From positions 600,001-664,000 of the forward strand of contig JAOTOM010005147.1 of NCBI GenBank assembly GCA_034440615.1: a stretch of DNA of 64,000 bases, in the 5' to 3' direction. Of this stretch, positions 44,481-58,862 are shown piece after piece (within the stretch, counting starts at the first letter, position 1; the number at the start of each line of letters is the position of its first letter). Under the pieces are notes generated by a model that saw only the letters and a list, made by a program, of their open reading frames with translations, did no database searches and was not told the DNA's origin. The stretch comes from Ashinkailepas kermadecensis (Eukaryota; Arthropoda; Thecostraca; Neolepadidae). A program made the translations under genes and the position numbers.

Positions 44481-45187
44481 TGAGAGGTGAGTTGTTTCAG
44501 TTCCGTCTGGACATGGTGTGTTGCGCCGACACTGACTTACAGACAGCCAGGCGGGAGCGTCATGGCCGTCCTCTCTGTGGTCCACCACACGGCTGAGTGG
44601 CCCGGCCCATAACAGCCTGACACTGCTGACAAAATAAATCGAGACGCGGGTGGTCCCTGCCCTGAGTGGTCCAGGCTCTGAGAGGCGCCGATACTTGCTC
44701 AGTGAGGGGGGAGGGGGGGCTCTGAATGGCGCTGAGACGTGCTCAGTTGGGTTGGCAACGTGTCGAAGCAACTTCCTGCACACTTCACCTGCAATGGCTC
44801 CCCATCAAAGGAGTGGCGGCAGGTTTCTCTTCAGACCCCGCTGGCCATTTTATGGTCCTTGATACACCAGGTGTAAGTGGAAGTAAAAAGCGTACTGCTC
44901 GTGCATGGAAGGAATGGTATGAAAGGTCATGACCGTTTCCATCTCGTAATGGAACAGAAATAGTAGCTTACCATAGCTTATGTCGTTCGCATGCGCTCTT
45001 TTCACGATCACCCTTCCTACGAATGAAAGTGGAGGAGATAATCCAATGCCCTCTTACTATCGCAATGTCAAAGGCGGTACGTCCAATGCGAGAACAGTGT
45101 GCTTTATAGCAGCGAGAAAGGTTGTCAGAAGCGTGACTTCAATCAGCCCTCATGAGACACCACGAGTCGCCGAGCAGTTCTGTCCAG
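44481..45187. other. Unique spacer with possible LINE trace
   Basis: Single-copy; 44790-44812 (cacctgcaatggctccccat) translates to a short HLQWLPI-like word similar to the C-terminal LHWLPI motif of many LINEs, but nothing around it supports an element. Confidence 0.35.
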
Positions 45188-45888
45188 GCCAAATGACACT
45201 CAGTACACGACCAGGTGACGCTCAGTACACGGCCAGGTGACGCTCAGTACACGGCCAAATGACACTCAGTACACGGCCAAGTGATGCTCAGTACGCAGCC
45301 AAGTGATGCTCAATACACGGCCAAATGACACTCAGTACACGGCCAAGTGACACTCAGTACACGACCAAGTGACACTAAGTACACGACCAAGTGACACTAA
45401 GTACACGGCCAAATGATACTCAGTACACGCCCAAATGACACTCAGTACACGGCCAAGTGACACTCAGTACACGTCAAGTGACACTCAGTACACGGCCAAG
45501 TGACGCTCAGTACACGACCAAATGACGCTCAGTACACGGCCAAGTGACGCTCAATACACGGCCAAATGACACTCAGTACACGGCCAAATGACGCTCAGTA
45601 CACGGCCAAATGACACTCAGTACACGGCCAAGTGACACTCAGTACACGTCAAGTGACACTCAGTACACAGCCAAGTGACGCTCAGTACACGGCCAAATGA
45701 CACTCAGTACACGGCCAAGTGACGCTCAGTACACGACCAAGTGACACTCAGTACACGGCCAAATGACGCTCAGTACACGACCAAATGACACTCAGTACAC
45801 GGCCAAATGACGCTCAGTACACGACCAAGTGACACTCAGTACACGGCCAAGTGACACTCAGTACACGACCAAGTGACGCTCAGCGCGC
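45188..45888. repeat. 22-bp minisatellite, ~32 copies
   Basis: Unit acggccaagtgacactcagt plus ac, with aaatgac, gacgctc and acgacc variants mixed along the array, and two shortened acgtcaagtg copies (about 45471 and 45647) within an apparently duplicated block. Confidence 0.97.
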
Positions 45889-46785
45889 CCTGAGTCCACA
45901 CTACAATCACACGGGCTAATCATGTTCAGTCTCGCACCATCATGTCTATTGCGAACTCCTGCTTATCGGCATGTTTGCAGTGCAGCAGACTGTATGGGGG
46001 CAGTCCGTTAGGATTGGCAAAGACGTAGGGATCATTGAAGTTCAGGACTCTTTCTTTAAAGCAGGATCACTACAATCACTATGACCCCAAAACCAAATGG
46101 GGCCCATTCATACGGCCAGTTGGTGAACCGGATTAAGTTTCCCATCATGATGCCAACACTTGCATTTCAATGCAGGAATTAAATATGACCCCGGCATTTT
46201 GGATGCAAAGCTTACTGTGTAGGCCTGAGTGCGTGTCGTATACGTATCCTTTCATCGGGGCATTTCCTGGAAGGCCGATATTTACCATGCAGAGCCGAAT
46301 GAACCGGAGTGCCTATCAACATTCATTAATTATTTTTGCAAGTCGATGAATTACATCATGATACAGCATAGTTTCGTGCAGGGTGTTTTCATTGGAGGTG
46401 ACAGCTGGCCAAAAGTTCTGACTATTTATAGTCAGCGAACCACACATGAGGATTTTGTTCACTGGATTTGAGCACTTCGAAATAAACTACGCGCCTCCCC
46501 ATGTGTTTGATCCAACATCACGGGTTCACTGCTGCTCTTCGGGTCAGATATTAATCCTCGCAGTGCGGCAGATCTTCCTACTTCTCTCAGTGCTGCGTGT
46601 GTGTGGGGGTCAATTTGCCACATCTCACTAACTTTGGTTCTAAGCTAGATATAGGAATGCAGCAAATGGCATCATGTAGCGCCACCTTGGATCTTTCGGA
46701 GTTACTCGGAACATTGTTGTCTATCTCTTTTGGTTGATATTTCAGATAAAGTCGAACAGGTCAATGTCAACAGGACTGCAGTCAG
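45889..46785. other. Unique spacer
   Basis: About 900 bp single-copy; no gene recognised. Confidence 0.4.
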
Positions 46786-47285
46786 TCACTCTGTTGTAGC
46801 CGAAGTTGTCACTCTGTTGTAGCCGAAGTTGTCACTCTGTTGTAGCCGAAGTTGTCACTCTGTTGTAGCCGAAGTTGTCAGTCACTCCGAAGTTGTCACT
46901 CTGTTGTAGCCGAAGTTGTCACTCTGTTGTAGCCGAAGTTGTCAGTCACTCCGAAGTTGTCACTCTGTTGTAGCCGAAGTTGTCACTCTGTTGTAGCCGA
47001 AGTTGTCAGTCACTCCGAAGTTGTCACTCTGCTGTAGCCGAAGTTGTCAGTCACTCCGAAGTTGTCACTCTGTTGTAGCCGAAGTTGTCACTCTGTTGTA
47101 GCCGAAGTTGTCACTCTGTTGTAGCCGAAGTTGTCACTCTGTTGTAGCCGAAGTTGTCAGTCACTCCGAAGTTGTCACTCTGCTGTAGCCGAAGTTGTCA
47201 GTCACTCCGAAGTTGTCACTCTGTTGTAGCCGAAGTTGTCAGTCACTCCGAAGTTGTCACTCTGTTGTAGCCGAAGTTGTCAGAC
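46786..47285. repeat. 23-bp minisatellite with 18-bp insert variant
   Basis: Units of 23 bp (cactctgttgtagccgaagt plus tgt) interspersed with a shorter cagtcactccgaagttgt unit; their alternation gives a 41- or 64-bp higher-order pattern. Confidence 0.96.
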
Positions 47286-48255
47286 ACTGGTCGTGAGGCA
47301 GCTGTGATTTCGTCCTGCAGTATGGACGACATGTAAACTGAAGACTTGTCTAACACGGCGACATGCACAAAGACCAAAGTCGCCGATCACGTCAGTATCA
47401 ACCACAAGGAAATGCTGATGAACTGTTGGAGATCGCGATTTTATATGCAGGCTGAGCTCAGGAAAAGGTAAGTCATGAGCTACACCAAAGCAAAACCAAA
47501 TGCTATCTGCCCTTCTTAGGAACCTTGATAAAAATCAGGTATTTTAATATAACACTTCATGACCCTCCTTGCAATAGACACGACTGCGTAGGGGAAATTA
47601 CCTCAGTATACCTGAAAATCACTCCAGTATATCTGAAAGTTACCCCAGTATGCCTGACTTAGCTGTCCTTGCTCTGCGGTTGTCCACATGTTAGTCCTGG
47701 AACACAGAGGTGGTATACACTGTACTGGCGGTATATTTCGGATCATATGTCAGTGATGGGTCCTGATATTGCCTTGCAAATTAGACCACTATTGGACGAT
47801 TTGCTTTACCATTGCATGCATTCCCTTTTTGAATGTCACTTAGCGGCAAAATTATGCACGGAAGCTTCAGTTTATCTATCCGTTTAACCCGGCTATATAG
47901 TCTGAGATTACGTCTTTTTGCTTGCATTCTATGTATGACTTTGCGCACATTATTAGCTTCTCACTTTATATTTTCCAACTTTGTCGTGGTAAACATTTTA
48001 ATGCAAGTGTACATATGGCACTGAAACGCGATTGTTATCTCACTTTGAACTCGGTGATATTAATTTACTGGACTTCTTTTTTGGCACAATTTGCGCTCAT
48101 CGATTACCGAAGGGTGTATTAGGAGGACCATTTCATGTACTGAAGGACACAATAATCGTATTCGTGTCCCGAAGTTTGGAAAGCGTAGCAGTTCTCTGTT
48201 ATTGTTTGCCCTCCGCCGTGCCATGTGTCGCCCACGCCCCATGACAAGGCGCGTC
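47286..48255. other. Unique AT-rich spacer
   Basis: Single-copy; three imperfect ~26-bp copies of (a)ccccagtat(a/g)cctga(a) at 47600-47657. Overlapping frames at 47833-48279 have no recognisable domain. Confidence 0.4.
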
Positions 48256-49062
48256 CAACATAGACGTGTCCCGCACTAGACGTGTCCCGCACTAGACGTG
48301 TCCCGCACTAGACGTGTCCCGCACTAGACGTGTCCCGCACTAGACGTGTCCCGCACTAGACGTGTCCCGCACTAGACGTGTCCCGCACTAGACGTGTCCC
48401 GCACTAGACGTGTCCCGCACTAGACGTGTCCCGCACTAAACGTGTCCCGCACTAGACGTGTCCCGCACTAGACGTGTCCCGCACTAGACATGTCCCGCAC
48501 TAGACATGTCCCGCACTAGACGTGTCCCGCACTAGACGTGTCCCGCACTAGACATGTCCCGCACTAAACGTGTCCCGCACTAGACGTGTCCCGCACTAGA
48601 CGTGTCCCGCACTAGACGTGTCCCGCACTAGACGTGTCCCGCACTAGACATGTCCCGCACTAGACGTGTCCCGCACTAGACGTGTCCCGCACTAGACGTG
48701 TCCCGCACTAGACGTAACCCGCACTAGACGTGTCCCGCACTAGACACGCCACACACTAGACGTGCTCCCGCACTAGACGTGTCCCGCACTAGACGTGTCC
48801 CGCACTAGACGTGTCCCGCACTAGACGTGTCCCGCACTAGACGTGTCCCTCACTATAGACGCGCCCCACACTGAACACGCCACACACTAGACGCGCTCCG
48901 CACTAGACGTGTCCCGCACTAGACGTGCCCCGCACTAGACGTGTCCCGCACTAGACGTGTCCCGCACTAGACGTGTCCCGCACTAGACATGTCCCGCACT
49001 AGACATGTCCCGCACTAGACATGTCCCGTACTAGACATGCCCCGCACTAGACGCGCTCTGTC
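48256..49062. repeat. 16-bp minisatellite (tagacgtgtcccgcac), ~50 copies
   Basis: Homogeneous 16-bp unit; acatgtccc and aaacgtg variants are scattered. Region 48715-48900 holds atypical copies (acacgccacacac, gcgctcccgcac), a decayed patch flanked by regular units. Confidence 0.97.
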
Positions 49063-49369
49063 GTGGTCTGCCGGCTGTCGGGCCATACCCTCTGACTTGC
49101 CGTACTCTCTAACTTGCTGTACCCTCTAACTTATCGTTCCATCTGTGTAACCATGCCCCTCTCCTTCTCATGCTCCTCACCTTACCGCACTTTTCCCTGA
49201 ACCATGAACACCTATCCTCAGCCTTGCTGTGGCATCTGCTTTGGTGCGTCTTTACCACAATGTGTCCCTGCCTTGCCTTACCATGTTCTCTGCATTGCCC
49301 TATTCTCTATCTTACCTTATCCTCTGACTTACTGTTGCCCTGTCATCTGGCTTGCCACAACCCCCCCCC
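49063..49369. other. Pyrimidine-rich spacer
   Basis: T/C-rich with repeated accctctaacttgc-like words (49080-49140). It looks like a decayed relative or edge of the next array. Confidence 0.5.
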
Positions 49370-50960
49370 CTGTCTTGCCCTGTTCCCTGACTTGCTATTT
49401 GGCCTATCGTACCCCATCGTCTGGCTTGTCGTTCACCCTGCCATGCCCTGTTCCCTGGCTTGCTATCTGGCCTATCGTACCCTGTCGTCTGGCTTGTCGT
49501 TCACCCTGCCATGCCCTGTTCCCTGGCTTGCTATCTGGCCTATCGTACCCTGTCGTCTGGCTTGTCGTTCACCCTGCCATGCCCTGTTCCCTGGCTTGCT
49601 ATCTGGCCTATCGTACCCTGTCGTCTGGCTTGTCGTTCACCCTGCCATGCCCTGTTCCCTGGCTTGCTATCTGGCCTATCGTACCCTGTCGTCTGGCTTG
49701 TCGTTCACCCTGCCATGCCCTGTTCCCTGGCTTGCTATCTGGCCTATCGTACCCTGTCGTCTGGCTTGTCGTTCACCCTGCCATGCCCTGTTCCCTGGCT
49801 TGCTATCTGGCCTATCGTACCCTGTCGTCTGGCTTGTCGTTCACCCTGCCATGCCCTGTTCCCTGGCTTGCTATCTGGCCTATCGTACCCCATCGTCTGG
49901 CTTGTCGTTCACCCTGCCATGCCCTGTTCCCTGGCTTGCTATCTGGCCTATCGTACCCTGTCGTCTGGCTTGTCGTTCACCCTGCCATGCCCTGTTCCCT
50001 GACTTGCTATCTGGCCTATCGTACCCCATCGTCTGGCTTGTCGTTCACCCTGCCATGCCCTGTTCCCTGGCTTGCTATCTGGCCTATCGTACCCTGTCGT
50101 CTGGCTTGTCGTTCACCCTGCCATGCCCTGTTCCCTGGCTTGCTATCTGGCCTATCGTACCCTGTCGTCTGGCTTGTCGTTCACCCTGCCATGCCCTGTT
50201 CCCTGGCTTGCTATCTGGCCTATCGTACCCCATCGTCTGGCTTGTCGTTCACCCTGCCATGCCCTGTTCCCTGACTTGCTATTTGGCCTATCGTACCCTG
50301 TCGTCTGGCTTGTCGTTCACCCTGCCATGCCCTGTTCCCTGGCTTTGGCCTATGACCCTTGTCTGGCTTGTCGTTCCTGTCATGCCCTGTCCCCGGCTTG
50401 CTATCTGGCCTATGTACCTTCGTCTGGCTTGTCGTTCACCCTGCCATGCCCTGTTCCCTGGCTTGCTATCTGGCCTATCGTACCCTGTCGTCTGGCTTGT
50501 CGTTCACCCTGCCATGCCCTGTTCCCTGGCTTGCTATCTGGCCTATCGTACCCTGTCGTCTGGCTTGTCGTTCACCCTGCCATGCCCTGTTCCCTGGCTT
50601 GCTATCTGGCCTATCGTACCCTGTCGTCTGGCTTGTCGTTCACCCTGCCATGCCCTGTTCCCTGACTTGCTATCTGGCCTATCGTACCCTGTCGTCTGGC
50701 TTGTCGTTCACCCTGCCATGCCCTGTTCCCTGGCTTGCTATTTGGCCTATCGTACCCTGTCGTCTGGCTTGTCGTTCACCCTGCCATGCCCTGTTCCCTG
50801 GCTTGCTATCTGGCCTATCGTACCCCATCGTCTGGCTTGTCGTTCACCCTGCCATGCCCTGTTCCCTGGCTTGCTATTTGGCCTATCGTACCCTGTCGTC
50901 TGGCTTGTCGTTCACCCTGCCATGCCCTGTTCCCTGGCTTGCTGTTTGGCTAACCTACCC
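49370..50960. repeat. 68-bp minisatellite, ~23 copies
   Basis: Unit of 68 bp with tcgtctggcttgtcgttcac, cctgccatgccctgttccct, ggcttgctatctggcc and tatcgtaccc. Copies nearly identical, except a compact patch of deletions at 50342-50430. All + frames are open (one of 605 codons), a consequence of the unit and not evidence of a gene. Confidence 0.98.
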
Positions 50961-51293
50961 TGTGTTCTGGCTTGCCGGTCCCCTTGATTTGTCAGCATAA
51001 TATTCATATCCAGCATCACATTCATATCAGCATGGAATTTCGAACCATCTTGGCATGCTAACGAGGCGAAATGTGTTGTGTCAGGAGAACGGAACGGAAG
51101 TAAAAGAAGTTGAAGATCACGGTTGCTCTTTGATGGTAATTGTGAAGTGCTCTGATGAGCGAACTTCCTACTTAATACATCTTTGAGGACGTCTCGAGCG
51201 ATCTCTTCAACTATTGTGGACGAGTGTGTCTGGCCACGGTTCGTTATTTTCTCATCTTGTGCGGACCGGAGTTCGAGAGGGCCGGATGATGAT
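50961..51293. other. Unique spacer
   Basis: Single-copy; no gene recognised. Confidence 0.4.
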
Positions 51294-51294
51294 G

Positions 51295-51364
<70 letters not shown>
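51294..51364. repeat. (CA)n(TA)n microsatellite
   Basis: About nine CA units followed by about twenty-four TA units. Confidence 0.97.
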
Positions 51365-51367
<3 letters not shown>

Positions 51368-52084
51368 TGTATGTATGCTTTCAAACAACATCCTCGGGTC
51401 ACCTGCTCGGGGACTTTTGCAGAGAACACACTCAAGCATACACATGCTGTATATAAGTCTTGCGGAGAAGTCCTGTTCACACGTGCGCTCCCAATTCCCC
51501 TCCCAATCTCCCCTCCCAATCTCCCAATTCCCCTCGGATTACGTTGCTCACACGGCGGTGCTGTCCAAAATTCCGGGACAGGTGAACGGAGGACTGCTCC
51601 GGTGACACGAAGCCAGGTGGTGCTCTCAAGAGTGCCACCGGACCGAACGGTGCGTTAAGTCCGATCATGCCGTGAGCTGAACACTTCAGACGCTGGTCGG
51701 TCGGTAAGGTTGACCATGTCAAGGGAAGGTCGGTCACGCACATATATCCAGCCCGCTCATATGGCATCGGGGACCTAGTGCAAGTGCAAGGTCCGCCGAC
51801 CAAGCTGTGGGACCATGCCGCCTCGGTTGTAGGAGTTGAGACCGCCGTGGTTTCCGTGTTAAATTTCCCGGCATACGCTTGCTATGTGTACACATGCGGC
51901 CCCTGCGCTTAACATTTTGGACCACGAAAAACGCAAGAGAGTGGGGAGACCTGTTGCATTTAGTTGGCTGGGTTGTTTCCAGCGAGCCGGATGCTGGTGG
52001 AGCATCAGACACAGTTGATTGTTGGTGTTTGGCATGCCTGACAGCAGCTGGCTCGGAACACACGAGACATGTTCATACTTCAAC
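51365..52084. other. Unique spacer
   Basis: Single-copy mixed DNA; ctcccaat(t/c)ccc triplication at 51488-51535. No gene recognised. Confidence 0.4.
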
Positions 52085-52412
52085 CTTGACCACGGTCTTG
52101 GCACAACAACGGGCCGAGGAAGAAGACGATATCACATGGTGTCGACATAGCAACGGACCGAGAAAGAAGACGAGACCCACATGGTCTTGGCACAACAACG
52201 GACCGAGGATGAAGACGATATCACATGGTGTCGACATAGCAACGGCTCGAGAAAGAAGACGAGACCCACATGGTCTTGGCACCACAACGGACCGAGGATG
52301 AAGACGATATCACATGGTGTCGACATAGCAACGGACCGAGAAAGAAGACGAGACCCACATGGTCTTGGCACAACAACGGACTGAGGATGAAGACGAGACC
52401 CACATGACACGT
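52085..52412. repeat. 89-bp dimeric minisatellite, ~3.6 copies
   Basis: Two related half-units of 44 and 45 bp alternate (ggtcttggcacaacaacgga and ggtgtcgacatagcaacgga), giving an exact 89-bp period (cacatggtcttgg at 52178, 52267 and 52356). Confidence 0.96.
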
Positions 52413-52934
52413 GGCACGCTAACGAAAGTCCTTCACTGTAGTGAAAGTGCTATGTGTGCACGTATTGGTGGTAATAGGTGAAGATCATATAGTTTGGACA
52501 AGGGCATCGTCGTGGCCGGTGACATATCTGGCAGGCGATTTAAGGTGAACTCCTCTGACTGAACTCAGACTGCATCCTTATCACCGACTACCGACGCCGA
52601 CATAAGTCGCATAATGTGGAAGGAGGAGTGAAGTTGTTGAGACGAGCCGACGTAGAACACTCTGCGCTTGTCGCATTGAACACCAGATTCACAGAATCAC
52701 ATCGTCAATTGTAGATGCCACTTCAGAGGATGTGGAAACAATGAAAGCGGAGGTTAGCAGTAGATGCTAGTGTTGCCACACCTTGACATTTTTTTTTTCT
52801 CAGATCCTGATATATCGGCTTCGATCTTCAGACCTTGGGATCTGGGCCCAAACATAGGAACTTCCGATGATTTTGTTCCGACATCGCTTTATTGTTTTTC
52901 AGAGAAATGCATGCTCACCTAGCATTCCGGGTAG
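52413..52934. other. Unique spacer
   Basis: Single-copy AT-moderate DNA; T-run at 52790-52798. No gene recognised. Confidence 0.4.
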
Positions 52935-53157
52935 GTACGCAGGTTTCCCGATATATGTGACTTGATAACATAGGCTACCCGGGCTACGTGACATGATACC
53001 GTAGGTTCTCCAGGATATGTGACTTGATAACATAGGTTACCCGAGCTACGTGACATGATACCGTAGGTTCTCCAAGATATGTGACTTGATACAGTAAGAT
53101 CCCCTATATATGTGACTTGATGCTATACGATCCCCGAGATATGTGACTTGATACGTG
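52935..53157. repeat. ~31-bp repeat with ~62-bp dimer
   Basis: gatatgtgacttgata and ctacgtgacatgatac half-units alternate for the first ~150 bp, then only the gacttgata type continues. Imperfect. Confidence 0.88.
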
Positions 53158-53638
53158 ATGCATACGTATTCACGTGTGAATGTACCGCCTCAATAGAAGT
53201 TAATAACAATTAACTGCGATTTTGGCATGTCGGGAAATGTGACGCCAAAATGATAAATATCAATGAAATGTAATCCGATCTCAGTGATAACACTAGTCAG
53301 AATACCAGTACATGTGACTACAATGTTCATTTTGCACTTGAGCAAAATAAAAACTTAACAGAGTCCAAATTCATGAAACATAGAATGGAAAGAGGCCTCC
53401 TAAAAATATGTGACCTGCAAGTAGAAACGTCGGCCCCGATCCAGATCTGGGTGTGGGTCCTGGTCCAGATCTGGTACCGAAGTCTGGGTGTGGGTCCTTG
53501 CCCGGACCTGAATTTGGATGGCGATGCGTACCATGGATTTGGGCGGACAGACTTTAGTCCCAGCCTTGGCCGAAAAAGCCGGCAGCTGCCAAGAAAACCG
53601 TCAAGAACCGCCTAAAGAACCATCTTAGGATCCGTCTG
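53158..53638. other. Unique spacer
   Basis: Single-copy; short tggtccagatctgg duplications near 53440-53470. No gene recognised. Confidence 0.4.
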
Positions 53639-54610
53639 CGTACCCGTTTACTGAACCGCCTAAAGAATCACCTGGTGATCCGCCTGCAGAACCGCTTACA
53701 TAATCGCCTACAGAACTGCCTACTGCACCGCACACAGAACCACATATTGATCCGCCTACAGAACCGCCTACAGAACCGCATACTGAACCGCCTACTGAAC
53801 CGCCCACTGAACCACCTACTGAACCACCTACTGAACCACCTACTGAACCACCTACTGAACCGCCTACTGAACCACCTATTGAACCGCCCACAGAGCCGCC
53901 TGCTGAACCGCCTATTGAACCACCTACAGAGTTGTCTACGGAACCGCCTACTTAACCGGATACAGAACAGCCTACAGAACCGCCTACTGAACAGCCTATA
54001 GAGCCCCCCCCCACTCCCACCCCACCCCCACACTGAACAGCCTACAGAGTCGCCTACTGAACAGCCTACAGAGCCGCCTACTGAACCGACCACAGAGCCG
54101 CCTACTGAACAGCCTATAGAGCCGCCTACTGAACAGCCTACAGAGCCCCCCCCACTGAACAGCCTACAGAGTCGCCTACTGAACAGCCTACAGAGCCGCC
54201 TACTGAACGTACCACAGAGCCGCCTACTGAACAGCCTACAGAGCCCCCCCCCACTGAACAGCCTACAGAGTCGCCTACTGAACAGCCTACAGAGCCGCCT
54301 ACTGAATAGCCTACAGAGTCGCCTACTGAACAGCCTACAGAGCCGCCTACTGAACGGCCTACAGAGCCGCCAACTGAACAGCCTACAGAGCCGCCTACTG
54401 AACAGCCTACAGAGCCGCCTACCGAACCGACTACAGAGCCGCCTACTGAACAGCCTACAGAGCCGCCTGCTGAACAGCCTACAGAGCCGCCTACCGAACC
54501 GACTACAGAACCGCCTACTGAACAGCCCTATAGAGCCGCCTACTGAACTGACCGCAGAGCCGCCTGCAGAACCGCCTACAGAACCTCCCACCACACCTCG
54601 TACATGACTG
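53639..54610. repeat. 12/24-bp minisatellite (cctactgaacc / cctacagagcc)
   Basis: About eighty 12-bp units; in the left part cctactgaacca, in the right part a 24-bp dimer (gaacagcctacagagccgcc then tact). C-runs replace gcct at about 54005-54030, 54147-54154 and 54242-54252. Minus frames read Gly/Ser/Val or Arg/Leu-rich repeats without coding support. Confidence 0.95.
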
Positions 54611-54639
54611 CATGCAGAACCATCTACTGAACCGCTATG

Positions 54640-55012
54640 CTGAACTTGCCAACAGAACCGCCTACATGACTGCCTACATGACTGCCTACATGACCGCCAA
54701 CAAAACTGTTTACATGGCTGACTACATGACTACGTACAAGACTGCCTACATCACCGCCTAGTGAGACGCCTACATGACTGCCTACATGGCTGCGTACATG
54801 TCTGCCTACTTCACCGCCTGGTGATACGCCTACATGTCTGCCTACATGACTGCGTACATGTCTGCCTACTTCACCGCCTGGTGATACGCCTACATGTCTG
54901 CCTACATGACTGCATGCATGTCTGCCTTCTTCACCGCCTGGTGAGACGCCTACTTGACTGCCTACATGTCTGCCTACATGACTGCATACATGACTGCCGC
55001 CATCACCGCCCA
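54640..55012. repeat. 12-bp minisatellite with 60-bp higher-order unit
   Basis: tgcctacatgac units; 54781-54840 and 54841-54900 are almost identical, showing a 60-bp (5 x 12) higher-order repeat that includes cttcaccgcctggtgatacg. Shares the gcctac core with the preceding array, so the two arrays may be related. Confidence 0.93.
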
Positions 55013-55261
55013 GTGAGAGGCCTGCATGGTCGGCTCGGGGTGGGCCGGCGTGTTGTTGCGACTGAACGCTGCACCGCAGGGTGTAACATGTCTAAACATT
55101 TACACATGATACTTCTGCTGGCGGCACGGCTGTTTACCCCCGGCCCAATCCCCCAGGGAGCGTGGCCGGGTACGCCGGAACTGTCCATGTTTTCCTTTGA
55201 GGTGGTGGCCGTGCGCTGTCCCGTCTGTGAATGTCTGCTGACCTGCTACCTACCGCCATGT

Positions 55262-55757
55262 CCGGCACCCGTCTGTGACGGTCCGCTGACCTGTGACTGT
55301 CCTGTCCGACACCCGTCTGTGACGGTCCGCTGACCTGTGACTGTCCTGTCCGTCACCCGTCTGTGACGGTTCGCTGACCTGTGACTGTCCTGTCCGTCAC
55401 CTGTCTGTGACGGTCCGCTGACCTGTGACTGTCCTGTCCGACACCCGTCTGTGACAGTCCGCTGGCCAGTGATTTCCAGCACCCGTATGTGACGGTCCGC
55501 TGACCTTTGACTGTCCTGTCCGACACCCGTCTGTGACGGTCCGCTGACCTGTGGCTGTCCTGTGTCACCCATCTTGACGGTCCGCTGACCTGTGACTGTC
55601 CTGTCCGACACCCGTCTGTGACGGTCCGCTGACCTGTAACTGTCCTGTCCGTCACCCGTCTGTGACGGTTCGCTGACCTGTGACTGTCCTGTCCGTCACC
55701 CGTCTGTGACGGTTCGCTAACCTGTGACTGTCCTGTCCGTCACCCGTCTGTTACGGC
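55262..55757. repeat. 44-bp minisatellite, ~11 copies
   Basis: gacggtccgc at 55277 and 55321 gives the 44-bp period; unit also has tgacctgtgactgtcctgtc and cgacacccgtctgt. Two copies are shortened (55450-55490 and 55560-55580). Confidence 0.96.
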
Positions 55758-55811
55758 ACAATATTCTGTCACAGAAACACTGCCTCCTCACCCCCACCCT
55801 TTCCCTCTTCA

Positions 55812-58674
<2,863 letters not shown>

Positions 58675-58694
58675 TCAATTGAGCGTAGGCGTGC

Positions 58695-58862
58695 AACGAG
58701 GCCAGGGGTGTAGACGGGTCACACAGAGGCCAGAGGTGCAGGCGGATCCCGAAGAGGTCAGAGATGTAGGCGGGTTCCAAAGAGGCCAAAGGTGTAGGGG
58801 GGTCCTAAAGGGATCAGAGGTGTAGGCGTGCCACGAGGCCAGAGGTATAGGCGGGTTCCAAA
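58695..58862. repeat. ~28-bp degenerate repeat, ~6 copies
   Basis: agaggtcagaggtgtaggcg plus ggtcccaa-type units, diverged, right of the 9-bp array. Confidence 0.88.

Noticed and set aside
44726..44932. LINE C-terminal relic (HLQWLPI-like word)
   Set aside because: Only about seven residues resemble the motif; the rest of the frame and its flanks show no RT similarity.
49170..50987. 605-codon Leu/Pro/Cys-rich membrane-like protein
   Set aside because: Product of the 68-bp repeat, equally open in the other + frames.
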